A stretch of 64,000 nt of DNA from Lachnospiraceae bacterium (GCA_028692395.1 JAQUXP010000005.1:70014-134013); one strand, 5' to 3'. Positions 53,994 through 63,536 are shown, counted from the first letter of the stretch. Notes: generated by a model from the sequence alone, not told the origin. Made by a program: numbers and translations.

Positions 53994-54896
53994 TTATGAT
54001 TTTACCGCACCAACGGTCATGCCTGTAACAAAATATCTCTGGAAATAGGGATATACGCACAGAATTGGAAATACTGCAATTACCATAGCTGCCAGCTGAA
54101 TCGACAGTGTGGTAGTGGTACTTGCTGCCTGCATGCTTGCATCTGCCGCAGCGGTAGACGCCTTGGAGGAATTGATAACCGCAATCATCAGATATCCCAG
54201 TGTACGCAGGCTCTTATTTGATACAAAGAATGCGGACTCATACCATGCATTCCAGTGTCCTACCGAAGTAAAGATTGCAATCGTGGCCATCAAAGGCTTG
54301 GAGATCGGAAGGATGATTCTGCTGAAGATTGTAAATTCTCCGGCTCCGTCCAGTCTTGCCGACTCTCCCAGCTCCTTTGGAATATCCTGGAAGAATGAGG
54401 TTGCCACAATAATATAGAACAGGCTTAAGCATCCGGGAACTACGTAAACCCAGAAGGTATTCAGAAGATGTAAAGACCGAAGCAAAATATAGTAAGGAAT
54501 CACACCGCCTGAAAAATACATGGCAAAGATAAATACACCATAGTAAAACTTGCGGAAGACCAGTTCCTTGAAGGATAAGCCGTATGCCACAAACAACGTG
54601 AAAAACACGGTCATAAAGGTTCCCACCAGAGTTCTTGCCAAAGTCACAGCAAAGGCGGTTCCCCAGGCTCCATCCTTAAAAAGCTTTGCGTAATTATCCA
54701 GGGTAAAGGATCTTGGCCACAGGTAGATCCCGCCCCGCTGTGCATCCAGTCCTTCATTAAAAGACATTACGACTGCCAGATAAAATGGATAAAGACACAT
54801 GAATATTACAATTGCCATGACGATAATTACGATGCAGTCAAAGACTTTATCGCCTTTACTCTTTTTTATTCCTTTTCTTTGATTTTCCATATCCAT
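53994..54896 (-). CDS. Carbohydrate ABC permease (YtcP type) of importer 2
   Basis: 300 residues, ATG at 54896 behind AGGAG. Six membrane segments, EAA loop ELGESARLDGAGEFTIFSRIILPISKPLMAT, ending YFQRYFVTGMTVGAVKS. Six bp separate it from the preceding permease gene. No ATPase in the operon; MsmK is the likely energy source. Confidence 0.92.
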   Translation of the reverse strand: MDMENQRKGIKKSKGDKVFDCIVIIVMAIVIFMCLYPFYLAVVMSFNEGLDAQRGGIYLWPRSFTLDNYAKLFKDGAWGTAFAVTLARTLVGTFMTVFFTLFVAYGLSFKELVFRKFYYGVFIFAMYFSGGVIPYYILLRSLHLLNTFWVYVVPGCLSLFYIIVATSFFQDIPKELGESARLDGAGEFTIFSRIILPISKPLMATIAIFTSVGHWNAWYESAFFVSNKSLRTLGYLMIAVINSSKASTAAADASMQAASTTTTLSIQLAAMVIAVFPILCVYPYFQRYFVTGMTVGAVKS

Positions 54897-54902
54897 TTTC
54901 TC

Positions 54903-55865
54903 CTAAAACAATCCGTTTCCGGATACTTTTTTTGATATAAAATTACTGATAAATACCAGCGTTACCGATATCACAGACTGGAACATACCCACCGCTGTGG
55001 CAAAGGAATACCGGGCGTTAGATAATCCGATTCGCATAACATAGGTCTGTATAATATCGGATACTGCCATGTTGCCCTGATTACCCAGCAGATAACACTG
55101 TTCAAAGTTCGATCCACTGAGACCTCCTCCCAGCAGATTACCCAGTGCCATGATCAAAACCACCGTAACCGTTCCTGAGATACAGGGGATCGTGATATAG
55201 CGGATCCTCTTAATTCTCGAAGCACCGTCCATCTCCGCTGCCTCATATAAGGTGGGATCAATTCCGGTAATGGCAGCCAGAAACACGATTGCCCACCATC
55301 CGGTATCCTTCCATATTGCCGTCAGCACTGCAATTACGGTAAAATACTTTGGACTGGTTAAAAGCTCCAGCGGCTGCTGAATCAGGTGCATAGACATCAG
55401 AATATTGTTGATAATTCCAGTATCGGATGCAAAGATTCTCAGCAGACCTGCAACAATAACCCAGGAAACAAAATAAGGCAGATAACTCACAGTCTGTATA
55501 AACTTCTTCGTCTTCTTGCTTCTTACCTCATTTAGCAAAACTGCGAACAAAATTGGAATTGGGAAACTGAAGATCAGCTTCAATATACTCAAAACCAGTG
55601 TGTTCCTCAAAAGCTCCGGAAATTTGTAATCTGTAAAAAACTCCTGGAAATTCTTAAGTCCCACCCATGTGCTGGTGAACATTCCCTCTAACCCGCTGGT
55701 AATCTTATAATCCTTGAATCCAATGATCAACCCCACCATGGGTATGTAGTTAAAAATGAAGACATATGCAATACCCACCAATACAAATATCTGCAGGTAT
55801 CTTTGTTTCCAGAACTGCTTCCACACTCCTGCCTGCGGGTCCTTACCCTTCTCCCTCTTCTTCAT
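54903..55865 (-). CDS. Carbohydrate ABC permease (LplB type) of importer 2
   Basis: 320 residues, ATG at 55865 behind AGAAGGG. Six membrane segments, EAA loop LYEAAEMDGASRIKRIRYITIPCISGTV, ending FISNFISKKVSGNGLF. It is the first gene of the eight-gene operon that ends at 44432 and lies downstream of the YesMN-type sensor genes, its likely regulators. Confidence 0.92.
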   Translation of the reverse strand: MKKREKGKDPQAGVWKQFWKQRYLQIFVLVGIAYVFIFNYIPMVGLIIGFKDYKITSGLEGMFTSTWVGLKNFQEFFTDYKFPELLRNTLVLSILKLIFSFPIPILFAVLLNEVRSKKTKKFIQTVSYLPYFVSWVIVAGLLRIFASDTGIINNILMSMHLIQQPLELLTSPKYFTVIAVLTAIWKDTGWWAIVFLAAITGIDPTLYEAAEMDGASRIKRIRYITIPCISGTVTVVLIMALGNLLGGGLSGSNFEQCYLLGNQGNMAVSDIIQTYVMRIGLSNARYSFATAVGMFQSVISVTLVFISNFISKKVSGNGLF

Positions 55866-56080
55866 TGCTACCCTTCTTTCTGATTTTTCTTTCCGTATGT
55901 CTGATCAAACATTCTCTCTTACTTGCATATTTATCATACCAATCTATTCCCGAAGCCAAAACTGTCTATTTCCACTTTCACTGTCATATCTTACTGTTTT
56001 TTTATCTATTATCATCTTTTGTTATGCATTTTGTATATGCTTGTTTTTTTCTTCACTTATTTTGATAAATTTTAAACAAA
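55866..56080 (-). promoter_or_regulatory. Promoter region of the second sugar operon
   Basis: Gene-free, AT-rich. A TATGAT -10 candidate lies at 55933-55938 (minus strand) but no good -35 is found 17 bp upstream, which would fit dependence on an activator such as the neighbouring YesN-type regulator. Confidence 0.4.
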
Positions 56081-56116
56081 AGAAATGCTGAACAGGTTAT
56101 TCCATTCAGCATTTCT
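56081..56116 (-). terminator. Terminator after the YesMN-type genes
   Basis: AGAAATGCTGAA (56081-56092) pairs with TTCAGCATTTCT (56105-56116), 12 bp, followed on the minus strand by TTTTG. Confidence 0.85.
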
Positions 56117-56150
56117 CCATTATACAATATATGGCTGTCGCACTTCGCTG

Positions 56151-56945
56151 TCATAATACCTCTTGCTCTGTCTGGATCTTTGGCAGAACACCATCCCGGA
56201 TCTGCTGGGGCGTCAGACCGATGCTGCTCTTAATCAGCCGAAACAGCTGGCGCTCCGTCCGATATCCCACTTTTCCTGCTATGTCACAGATGGGAATCTC
56301 TTTTACGTACAGCAGCATATATACCACATCTCGAATTCGCAGCTCATTGACCAGCTCCAGAAATGTGATATTTAACTCCTTTTTGAAGAGTCCTGACAGG
56401 TAGTTCTCACTTTTCCCCATATATTCGCCCAGCATGCTTAAGGAAACGCCCTCCCGGTAATGCTCCTGTATGAATCGCACACTTTTGTGCAGGGCCGGTG
56501 GAATGTCCTCCTTTTCCACATGGGAGAAGTACACCCGGTAGGGCTGCATCAGATCCAGTTCCCCCTCCTTTTCCATCTCCCTGGCGATTCTGCAGATGTC
56601 TTTACGGAGCTCATCCTTATCGATGGGCTTCAACAGATAATCCGTCACACCAAGTCTTAATGCTCTGCGGGCATATTCAAACTTATCATAGCCGGACAAA
56701 ATCATAAAGTGCTGACAGTATCCCTTTTGTTTTGCCTTTTCCACCAGCTCCAGGCCCGACAAACCCAGCATCTCCACATCTGTAATCATCAGATGGGCAG
56801 GCTCTACCTCTAAAAGCTCCAGGGCCTGTCTCCCGCTTGATGCCACCCGGACCTCACACTCCAGATCTGTAATTTTCTCAATACAGGCTTTTAGCCCCAT
56901 GACGATTAACCGTTCATCATCAACAATCAGTACCTTCAGAACCAT
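56151..56945 (-). CDS. YesN-type response regulator (receiver plus AraC helix-turn-helix)
   Basis: 264 residues, ATG at 56945 behind GGGGGAAA. Receiver with DDER, phospho-acceptor Asp in HLMITDVEMLGLSG (about 56), Lys in DYLLKPID. The C-terminal AraC domain (about 160-255) has SLSMLGEYMGKSENYLSGLFKKELNITFLELVNELRIRD and the second helix-turn-helix ICDIAGKVGYRTERQLFRLIKSSIGLTP. It overlaps the kinase gene by 26 bp and should activate the importer 2 operon that begins 285 bp downstream. Confidence 0.93.
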   Translation of the reverse strand: MVLKVLIVDDERLIVMGLKACIEKITDLECEVRVASSGRQALELLEVEPAHLMITDVEMLGLSGLELVEKAKQKGYCQHFMILSGYDKFEYARRALRLGVTDYLLKPIDKDELRKDICRIAREMEKEGELDLMQPYRVYFSHVEKEDIPPALHKSVRFIQEHYREGVSLSMLGEYMGKSENYLSGLFKKELNITFLELVNELRIRDVVYMLLYVKEIPICDIAGKVGYRTERQLFRLIKSSIGLTPQQIRDGVLPKIQTEQEVL

Positions 56946-58671
56946 CCCTTGTTTCCCCCTCTATTCGAATCTGCATACTTACCATACATCCCTGCGGCCT
57001 TGGATAAATCCAAAGTCCGGATCCTGCTCCTCCAAGCAGGAGTATTCTCTTCTTTACATTGTCCAACCCAATAGAGGCATCGTCCTTGCTCTCCCAGCTG
57101 CTGCTCTCGCTCTTAAGCTCGCTTTTCACTTCTGCCAGACGTTCCCCTGTAATTCCGACTCCATTATCCTCTACCTCCAGAATCACAAAGCCATCCCGGA
57201 CAAATCCACGCACATGCACCCAGAGCGCTCTCTCCAGAATTCGAAATCCATGTTTAAAGCAGTTCTCCACCACCGGCTGCAGGATACAGTAGGGACATAC
57301 GATCTTTTCACACTCCGGCTCCATATGAATCTCATACTGAAAATCATCCCGCATCCGGAAGGAATACAGCGCAAGATAATCGGAAATATGGGAAATCTCT
57401 TCCCCGATGGTAGAAAGCTTCCGTCGTCTGGAAAGATTGTAACGCAGGATCTTCCCAAACACATTCATCATGCGGGACGCCTTTTCATTTTCTCCCACCT
57501 CAATCAGCATATCAATATTCTCCAGGGTATTGTAGAGAAAATGCGGCTGTATCTGTGACTGCATGGCATAATACTGTGCCTGATTTGCCAGTCGCTCCTT
57601 CTGGATCAGTTCTTCAATCAGCAGGTTCATCTTCCTGGTCATCTGGTTATATACCTGAATCATGGTACCAATCTCATCCTGATTGGGATCGTCCCGGTAG
57701 GGCTGCAGCCGCTCCTGGGTATTATGAAACATATGATCTGTCAGGTTGGTGATCCTTCTGGTGATAGAAACATAGAACGCATAATACACCATGGAAAACA
57801 ACAGGAACAGAAGAAATACACACACCAGCACCGTGATAAATGTGGAATTTGACAGCACCTTAAAGTCCTGATAATAATAATCTATGCTCAGGTTTAACGC
57901 CTCAATTTTATTGGTAATCTTATGACCCGTATAGTGCTTTTCCTGATCAGATTTCTTCAGGAAGAGGCTTCCGTCCTTTCCAAAGCTGACCTGATAACTG
58001 TTCTCATCCTGAGTAATAATCATCTTTTCCTGGCTGTTTACAAAGTTAAGCGGAAAGAAAAGGTAATCAAACCTGCACGCTACCTCCACATAGCCAATCT
58101 TTCGAAGTGCCGTAAAATCAAAAAGCGGTCCATACAGACTGCATTCTGTCCGGTCATCTTCATTGTGGAAAAACACCTTGAGATCATTATAGCGCAGAGG
58201 CTCTATGTTCTTCAATTCTTCACTGTCCTGCGCATTCAGAACATAGCGGGGATCGTTCAGACTCTTTGGATCTGTTCTCCAGATACAGATATTGGAAAAA
58301 TAAGGATTGGAATGCTTCAGCTGCTGAAATGCAGGCTTCACACTTCCCAGCCAGCAGGAAGCGCCTTCCCCTGTGGAGAAATCATAGCGGTCTACATATT
58401 GAAGCACCCCGGTATTATACTGAAAGGAGCTGACACAGAAGTTAATCTGCGTCAATGTGTTCTCGATAGAATAGATCCCCTGTTCCAGGATGTCTTCTTT
58501 ATTCTTCCGATACTGCTCATTCAGCTGATGACTGAAGATCCCAATATAGAATGCTCCAATCAGTGCAATGGGCACACAAAGTAGTACCACGTAAAAAAAC
58601 AGCATCTTCTGGAACAGCTTCATATTACGAAGCTTCACCAGCCATCTCCACTCCCTCACCTTTATCTTCAT
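56920..58671 (-). CDS. YesM-type sensor histidine kinase
   Basis: 583 residues, ATG at 58671. A membrane segment (about 22-45), an extracytoplasmic domain (to about 280), a second segment (FITVLVCVFLLFLLFSMVYYAFYV), HAMP, and the His_kinase domain with QSQIQPHFLYNTLENIDML (His near 376). The ATPase block EDNGVGI follows. These kinases sense extracellular carbohydrates, sometimes through the importer's binding protein, and signal to the YesN regulator encoded by the overlapping gene. Confidence 0.92.
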   Translation of the reverse strand: MKIKVREWRWLVKLRNMKLFQKMLFFYVVLLCVPIALIGAFYIGIFSHQLNEQYRKNKEDILEQGIYSIENTLTQINFCVSSFQYNTGVLQYVDRYDFSTGEGASCWLGSVKPAFQQLKHSNPYFSNICIWRTDPKSLNDPRYVLNAQDSEELKNIEPLRYNDLKVFFHNEDDRTECSLYGPLFDFTALRKIGYVEVACRFDYLFFPLNFVNSQEKMIITQDENSYQVSFGKDGSLFLKKSDQEKHYTGHKITNKIEALNLSIDYYYQDFKVLSNSTFITVLVCVFLLFLLFSMVYYAFYVSITRRITNLTDHMFHNTQERLQPYRDDPNQDEIGTMIQVYNQMTRKMNLLIEELIQKERLANQAQYYAMQSQIQPHFLYNTLENIDMLIEVGENEKASRMMNVFGKILRYNLSRRRKLSTIGEEISHISDYLALYSFRMRDDFQYEIHMEPECEKIVCPYCILQPVVENCFKHGFRILERALWVHVRGFVRDGFVILEVEDNGVGITGERLAEVKSELKSESSSWESKDDASIGLDNVKKRILLLGGAGSGLWIYPRPQGCMVSMQIRIEGETRDGSEGTDC

Positions 58672-58731
58672 ACCCCATCCTCTAGCACTTTCCTTTTATC
58701 AACATCTCCATATACGCTTTCATCTTAAGAT

Positions 58732-59385
58732 TTACGAATGTTTCCTAATTTGCTTCGCTACATACCATCGCATGATGCCTGCATACTCCGGAAGTTGACC
58801 GTGCTCATCTATCTCGTTACAATACTTTTCAAGTCTTCTTAATATGGGCATAGCATCCTGACCCTGCTTCAGTTTATGTAAACGCAAAATAATTGGTTGC
58901 AGGGCATGTTCTCTATTTCTAATCAAATGTCCATGAACATCATTAAGGTTCAAAATATGATCGATATCATTTTGAAAGTCTTCCTTCGATGATTGAATCA
59001 GTCCGGAATTTGTATACTTTATTGTTTTCATATCATTTTTATTTTGTGGATTAATACGGAGTTCCTTCTCTCCTTTACAGGAATCACAGGTAAAACGATC
59101 TCTTTGTACTTTTCCTTTATCGTCCTTCAGTGTTTGATTCCCTGTACACACTGCAAGTAAATTCTCATAATCCATATGATTTTTCGCATTTCTAGCATGA
59201 TAATGTTCTATCTTAACACTCTTATCTTTGCGAATACGCTTCATACAGTATGCACATAGATATCCTTGTTCTTCCAATAGGCTTTTTCTTAAGTCTGTTT
59301 TATCCAATCCATCGAAATCTGCTCCCGGTGTTTCTCTTTGCACTCGCAGACTGTCAGGTTCAGATTTTTTCTCAATGTATATCAT
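58732..59385 (-). CDS. HNH endonuclease, TIGR02646/PtuB-like
   Basis: 217 residues, ATG at 59385 behind AGGAGG. The ββα-metal core is CAYC (44-47), IEHYHARN (His61, His63) and DYENLLAVC (Cys80), with a further CDSC (100-103), matching the TIGR02646 group that includes PtuB of Septu defence systems. It should cut DNA when licensed by the ATPase encoded 10 bp upstream. The nuclease is longer than the bare domain, with a helical end. Together the two genes form a probable antiphage module. Confidence 0.85.
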   Translation of the reverse strand: MIYIEKKSEPDSLRVQRETPGADFDGLDKTDLRKSLLEEQGYLCAYCMKRIRKDKSVKIEHYHARNAKNHMDYENLLAVCTGNQTLKDDKGKVQRDRFTCDSCKGEKELRINPQNKNDMKTIKYTNSGLIQSSKEDFQNDIDHILNLNDVHGHLIRNREHALQPIILRLHKLKQGQDAMPILRRLEKYCNEIDEHGQLPEYAGIMRWYVAKQIRKHS

Positions 59386-59395
59386 AAAATCCTCC

Positions 59396-60682
59396 TTACA
59401 ACTGCTCTACATCGTAAGATATTTTTGCTTGTACTACATCTGCATCATCTTCACCCAATATTTCTGTCAATTGATTTAACAATGTTTTTGCTTCGTCATA
59501 GTTTTCGTCCGCAAGCTGCTGATAAAAATCAGTTTTTAATGATAAAACCTTGGCTGGACGCACTTCTGCCTTCATCATCTCATTCATAACAGCGGATACA
59601 TCTCTTCCATAAGTGTGATTGTCTGGAACAAATATCTTATAATTATCTAATAGTAGTACATGCTCTTTCTCAATATTTACAAGTACACTTGGCGCATGTG
59701 TCGTAACAATAAACTGAATTTTAGGGAAGATATAATGTAGGTCTTCCATAATTCTTTTTTGCCATTCTGGATGGAGATGCATATCCAATTCATCAATCAA
59801 GACAATACCCGGTGTGTTTGTTAATGCATCTGATAAAAGCTGTGGATTTAAAACTGCCATTCTGTATGCAATATCTGCAACCATACTGATAGTACTGCGA
59901 AGTCCATCACTTAACATTTTCATTGGCAGTTTTTCTTTGTTTCCGTTTTTCTCATAAGTAATTTCGATTTCATGTGTTTTTATCTTATACTCAAATGATG
60001 CCATATGCTCTTGATTGTGAATACCGGAATAGCACATTCCCATTGCTTTTTTCACTACTTCAAGCTCTGGAACTATTACTCCTTCCTGTATCTGAATGGA
60101 GGTCATTTGTTCAAACCATTTCATCATTAATTTATCGTTTGAGGCAGAATCCAAACAGTCAATATATCCACTGGTCCTTGTGAATTTCATGTTTGAATCA
60201 CTATTTCTTTTTTGCTTCTTCTGCATATACAATCTACCTGTTCCATAGTATGCAAGCAATGGAAGAATTGTATCTTTATCTCCCTCGCGTACTTTCTTCT
60301 GTAAGGAAGCTGCATATTCCATGACGCTTTTTGCACCTGTAATGATTGTTCTGCCTTTTTTCCCTTGAAGAGATCGACTCCATTCCATGTCTTTCCCCTC
60401 TATCGAGCCAATGACATCAATTTCAACTGGAAACTGTGCTTCTGCATCCACACGGCTTCCTAATTCATACATTTTCTGATGCGCATCCTCTTGCACAATT
60501 CCATTAGATGGAATTCCGTCAAATCCTGCTATATAACTTCCCATTGCCGTCGCAACCGCATCTAACAAGCTGGATTTACCAGCTCCATTCACGCCGACCA
60601 ATACAGAGTAATTTGGATCAAATGTCACTTCTAATTCATCATAACAACGAAAATTTTTTAACCTCATTGTCTTTAAATACAT
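59396..60682 (-). CDS. AAA/ABC-type ATPase, PtuA-like
   Basis: 428 residues, ATG at 60682 behind GGAGG. Walker A GVNGAGKSSLLDAVA (30-44), signature-like MLSDGLRSTISMVADIAYRM, Walker B GIVLIDELDMHLHPEWQKRIM (about 296) and the switch VTTHAPSVLVNIE are the OLD/RecF-like type AAA_21/AAA_15. It is shorter than typical PtuA. With the HNH gene behind it this is the usual gene order of Septu (ptuA-ptuB). No reverse transcriptase or retron RNA is beside it, so it is not a Retron-Eco7-type set. Confidence 0.85.
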   Translation of the reverse strand: MYLKTMRLKNFRCYDELEVTFDPNYSVLVGVNGAGKSSLLDAVATAMGSYIAGFDGIPSNGIVQEDAHQKMYELGSRVDAEAQFPVEIDVIGSIEGKDMEWSRSLQGKKGRTIITGAKSVMEYAASLQKKVREGDKDTILPLLAYYGTGRLYMQKKQKRNSDSNMKFTRTSGYIDCLDSASNDKLMMKWFEQMTSIQIQEGVIVPELEVVKKAMGMCYSGIHNQEHMASFEYKIKTHEIEITYEKNGNKEKLPMKMLSDGLRSTISMVADIAYRMAVLNPQLLSDALTNTPGIVLIDELDMHLHPEWQKRIMEDLHYIFPKIQFIVTTHAPSVLVNIEKEHVLLLDNYKIFVPDNHTYGRDVSAVMNEMMKAEVRPAKVLSLKTDFYQQLADENYDEAKTLLNQLTEILGEDDADVVQAKISYDVEQL

Positions 60683-60988
60683 CCGTTCACCTCCGATAAA
60701 CTCAATACAATAATTATATCTGCTTCTAATTCACTCATAAGTTTCTTTTATTCTACAAACTCCATTACATGCCCTATATCACAATGTAATTGTTCTCACA
60801 TTTTAAGATTCTTCCAAAGTTTATCATACTTTACACGCATTTTGGACCTCCCTTGAATCATTAACAAATACAAGAAAATTATATCACTTATACTCTGCAC
60901 CTACAATTTAATATTCACTTTTGTTTCGGTGTTCATCAAGAGAGTTGGTTTGTTTTTTACCCAGCGCCAGGATTCCAGAATTTAAAAA
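60683..60988. other. Intergenic region upstream of the Septu-like pair
   Basis: About 305 bp, AT-rich, no gene. It should carry the promoter of the ATPase gene; I see no unambiguous hexamer pair. Confidence 0.4.
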
Positions 60989-61020
60989 ATCCCAACACAC
61001 CACTACTGTGTGCTGGGACT
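60989..61020 (-). terminator. Terminator of the purine permease gene
   Basis: ATCCCAACACAC (60989-61000) and GTGTGCTGGGACT (61008-61020) pair with a 7-base loop, followed on the minus strand by a T-run. Confidence 0.9.
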
Positions 61021-61070
61021 CTAACCTATATGTGACTCCGCTTCGATTGTGCTGTCTCGTTGCAGGTGTC

Positions 61071-62450
61071 CTAAAGCAGAATATATTTTAGGATGAACAG
61101 AATTGCCAGCACAATCATCAGCACGCTGACCTTCTCTTTCCTCTTTCCTGCCAGAATATTGATTACTACATAAGATACGATTCCCATGGAAATACCCTCT
61201 GCAATACTGTAGAACAGCGGCATAGCCAGGATACAGATATAACATGGAATCGCTTCACAAACATCATTAAAATCAATATGCGCAACACTTGTCAGCATGT
61301 AGAAGCCTACGATAATCAGTGCAGGAGCCGTAGCAAAGGACGGAATTGCAAGAAAGATCGGTGACAGGAACAGTGACAGTGCGAACAGAATTGCTGTGGT
61401 TACTGCGGTAAGACCGGTACGTCCACCTTCGGTAACACCGGAAGCACTCTCTACAAAGGTTGTGGTGGTAGAAGTACCAAGTACAGCACCTGCTGTTGTT
61501 GCGACAGCGTCTGCCATCAAAGCACCCTTGATATGAGGAAGCTTTCCGTCTTTATCCAGCATACCTGCTTTTGTAGACACACCAACCAGCGTTCCCAGGG
61601 TGTCAAAAAGATCCACAAAAAGGAATGCAAAGACTACCACTACAAAGTTTAGTGAAAAGACACCGGAAAAATCAAGCTTTGCAAATACCGGCGCAATGCT
61701 TGGAATCGCAAGACCAGCGGAAAAATCAGGAAGCAGATTATAAAAACCAAGCTCCGGGTTCGGAACATAAAGGCCTGTAAACTGGCAGATAATACCAAGC
61801 AGCCAGGTAATCAGAATACCCCAGAGGATATTCCCCTTCACCTTCTTCACAACAAGAATTGCAGTAATTAATACACCAACGATGGCAAGCAGCACGGTGA
61901 TTCCCACATCGTGAAAGGATGCCGTAACACCATTTACTTTATTGTAGCCCTCCAAAGAGAACAGACTTACCAGTGTTGATCCACCTATGACAATCTTGGC
62001 ATTCTGCAGTCCGACAAATGCGATGAACAGACCAATACCAACGCTGACTGCGGACTTTAAGTTTCTTGGAATTGCATTAAAGATTGCTTCCCGCAGATTG
62101 GTAATCGATAACACGATAAAGATAACACCCTCTACGAACACCGCTGCCAGAGCGATCTGCCAGGAGTATCCCATCCCCTTAACTACCGTATAGGCAAAAT
62201 ACGCATTGACACCCATACCAGGTGCAAGAGCAAATGGATAATTGGCAAAGAGTGCCATACAAAGTGTTCCAAGTACAGCTGCCAGGGCTGTTGCTGTAAA
62301 CACAGCTCCGTGATCCATCCCCGCCTCCGAAAGGATATTCGGGTTGACTGCAAGAATATACGCCATCGTCATAAATGTTGTAATACCGGCGATAATCTCA
62401 GTCTTTACATCTGTGCCATTTTCTTTGAGTTTGAAAAATTTCTCTAACAT
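61071..62450 (-). CDS. NCS2-family purine permease (PbuG/AzgA type)
   Basis: 459 residues starting MLEKFFKLKENGTDVKTEIIAGITTFMTMAYILAVNP at 62450, behind AAGGGG. The frame extends 23 codons upstream without a good ribosome site. Blocks ALAPGMGVNAYFAYTVV, FVDLFDTLGTLVGVSTKAG and STTTTFVESASGVTEGGRTGLTAV mark the hypoxanthine/guanine/adenine branch. It imports purine bases with H+ in the membrane. The region upstream does not show a purine riboswitch that I can recognise. Confidence 0.92.
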   Translation of the reverse strand: MLEKFFKLKENGTDVKTEIIAGITTFMTMAYILAVNPNILSEAGMDHGAVFTATALAAVLGTLCMALFANYPFALAPGMGVNAYFAYTVVKGMGYSWQIALAAVFVEGVIFIVLSITNLREAIFNAIPRNLKSAVSVGIGLFIAFVGLQNAKIVIGGSTLVSLFSLEGYNKVNGVTASFHDVGITVLLAIVGVLITAILVVKKVKGNILWGILITWLLGIICQFTGLYVPNPELGFYNLLPDFSAGLAIPSIAPVFAKLDFSGVFSLNFVVVVFAFLFVDLFDTLGTLVGVSTKAGMLDKDGKLPHIKGALMADAVATTAGAVLGTSTTTTFVESASGVTEGGRTGLTAVTTAILFALSLFLSPIFLAIPSFATAPALIIVGFYMLTSVAHIDFNDVCEAIPCYICILAMPLFYSIAEGISMGIVSYVVINILAGKRKEKVSVLMIVLAILFILKYILL

Positions 62451-62567
62451 AACTTTCCCCTTCATTTTAGAATTTTGAAATATTCTCTCAATGAATGTAG
62501 TATACCAAATTGGATTCATAAAGTAAATGCAGCTTTTGCTCTTTCTAATGTTTCAATAAAAAATAAA

Positions 62568-63134
62568 TCACAGATGCTTAACTGCCATCGCTGCGCTTAA
62601 GATGAAATCCAGGCAAATTGCACTTATAATTCCAAGGGAGAGATCTCTGTATGTCTGAAGATGTCGCTCATACAAACGCTTTACTACCGGTTCTGCCAGA
62701 AGAAGCAAAACTCCCAGTACGCCCCAGGCAAGAGAAAAGATCAGGCTGACCCGGGTTCCAATACTGAATGGAATGTCCGAATAATCCCAAAGAATCTGAC
62801 CAAACATCGTTTCCGCCAAAAATGAAATAACATACTCCAGTACAGAACTCAACACCACGATCTCTATATAGGATCGCCATTTGTTTTTATGGTTACACAC
62901 AAACACAAACATCACAACACCCATCCCATAAATCGGACAGTAAGGTCCCATCAAAAAGCCCGGAATATATAATCCGCCATGACAGACCGAGCGAAATACC
63001 ACTTCCAGACACCATCCCGCAACACTGCCAAAGGTGAATAAAAATATGGCATATGCCAGTTTTTCATATACTTCATTCTTTTGTGATGAAAATCTAATCT
63101 GCATCATGTCTATTTTCTGTATTATTCTTGTCAT
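62568..63134 (-). CDS. PF06541-type membrane protein (putative ABC transporter permease)
   Basis: 188 residues, ATG at 63134 behind GGGGGAAA. Five or so membrane segments and the family block GSVAGWCLEVVFRSVCHGGLYIPGFLMGPYCPIYGMGVV. Proteins of this family are annotated 'putative ABC-transporter type IV'; no substrate is known. It ends with positive charge near the membrane. Confidence 0.85.
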   Translation of the reverse strand: MTRIIQKIDMMQIRFSSQKNEVYEKLAYAIFLFTFGSVAGWCLEVVFRSVCHGGLYIPGFLMGPYCPIYGMGVVMFVFVCNHKNKWRSYIEIVVLSSVLEYVISFLAETMFGQILWDYSDIPFSIGTRVSLIFSLAWGVLGVLLLLAEPVVKRLYERHLQTYRDLSLGIISAICLDFILSAAMAVKHL

Positions 63135-63291
63135 CTTCGGTTTCCCCCTGCTTCTCCACTTCCCTGTACACTCCCGCCAAGTGGTCTTCTTTGTTCTGTC
63201 TCTATCATAAAAGAACCATCTTAATATATGGTTCTCTAAATAATTAATATTTACTTTATTCTTTCTTTTTATTTATGAAGAACAAAAAAAA
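63135..63291. other. Spacer before element F
   Basis: 157 bp, AT-rich at its right end; no gene seen. Confidence 0.4.
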
Positions 63292-63536
63292 TGGGACTGT
63301 CGCACTATGCCGCTCCAGGACGGGAGACTGCTTCCAGACACATTTGCAGGAGTCCTAAGCATAAAAAAAGAATAGAATTTGCATTGTAAATATGCAGCAC
63401 ACTGTTTGAGTGAAACGAGTTTGTGCTGCATACTTACGTTTTTAGCAAAGTCTATTCTTTTTTATATGCTCTTGGACTCCGAAACAGTGTCTGGAAGCAG
63501 TCTCCCGTCCTGGAGCGGCATAGTGCGACAGCCCCA
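63292..63536. repeat. Palindromic element F (family of six)
   Basis: About 245 bp. The outer arms GACTGTCGCACTATGCCGCT and onwards pair almost perfectly with the right end. The inner stem AATAGAATTTGC/GCAAAGTCTATT and the centre TGTTTGAGTGAAACGAGTT differ from B, D and E but are positioned identically, and the blocks AGGAGTCCTAAGCATA and TATGCTCTTGGACTCCGAAA are kept. Confidence 0.85.

Noticed and set aside
58732..60988. Retron with Septu effectors
   Set aside because: No reverse transcriptase gene and no msr/msd-like inverted repeats next to the pair.
62451..62567. Purine riboswitch before the NCS2 permease gene
   Set aside because: The conserved purine aptamer loops could not be found in the short leader.
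14982..63536. CRISPR array
   Set aside because: The repeats are dispersed, long palindromes, not short direct repeats with regular spacers.
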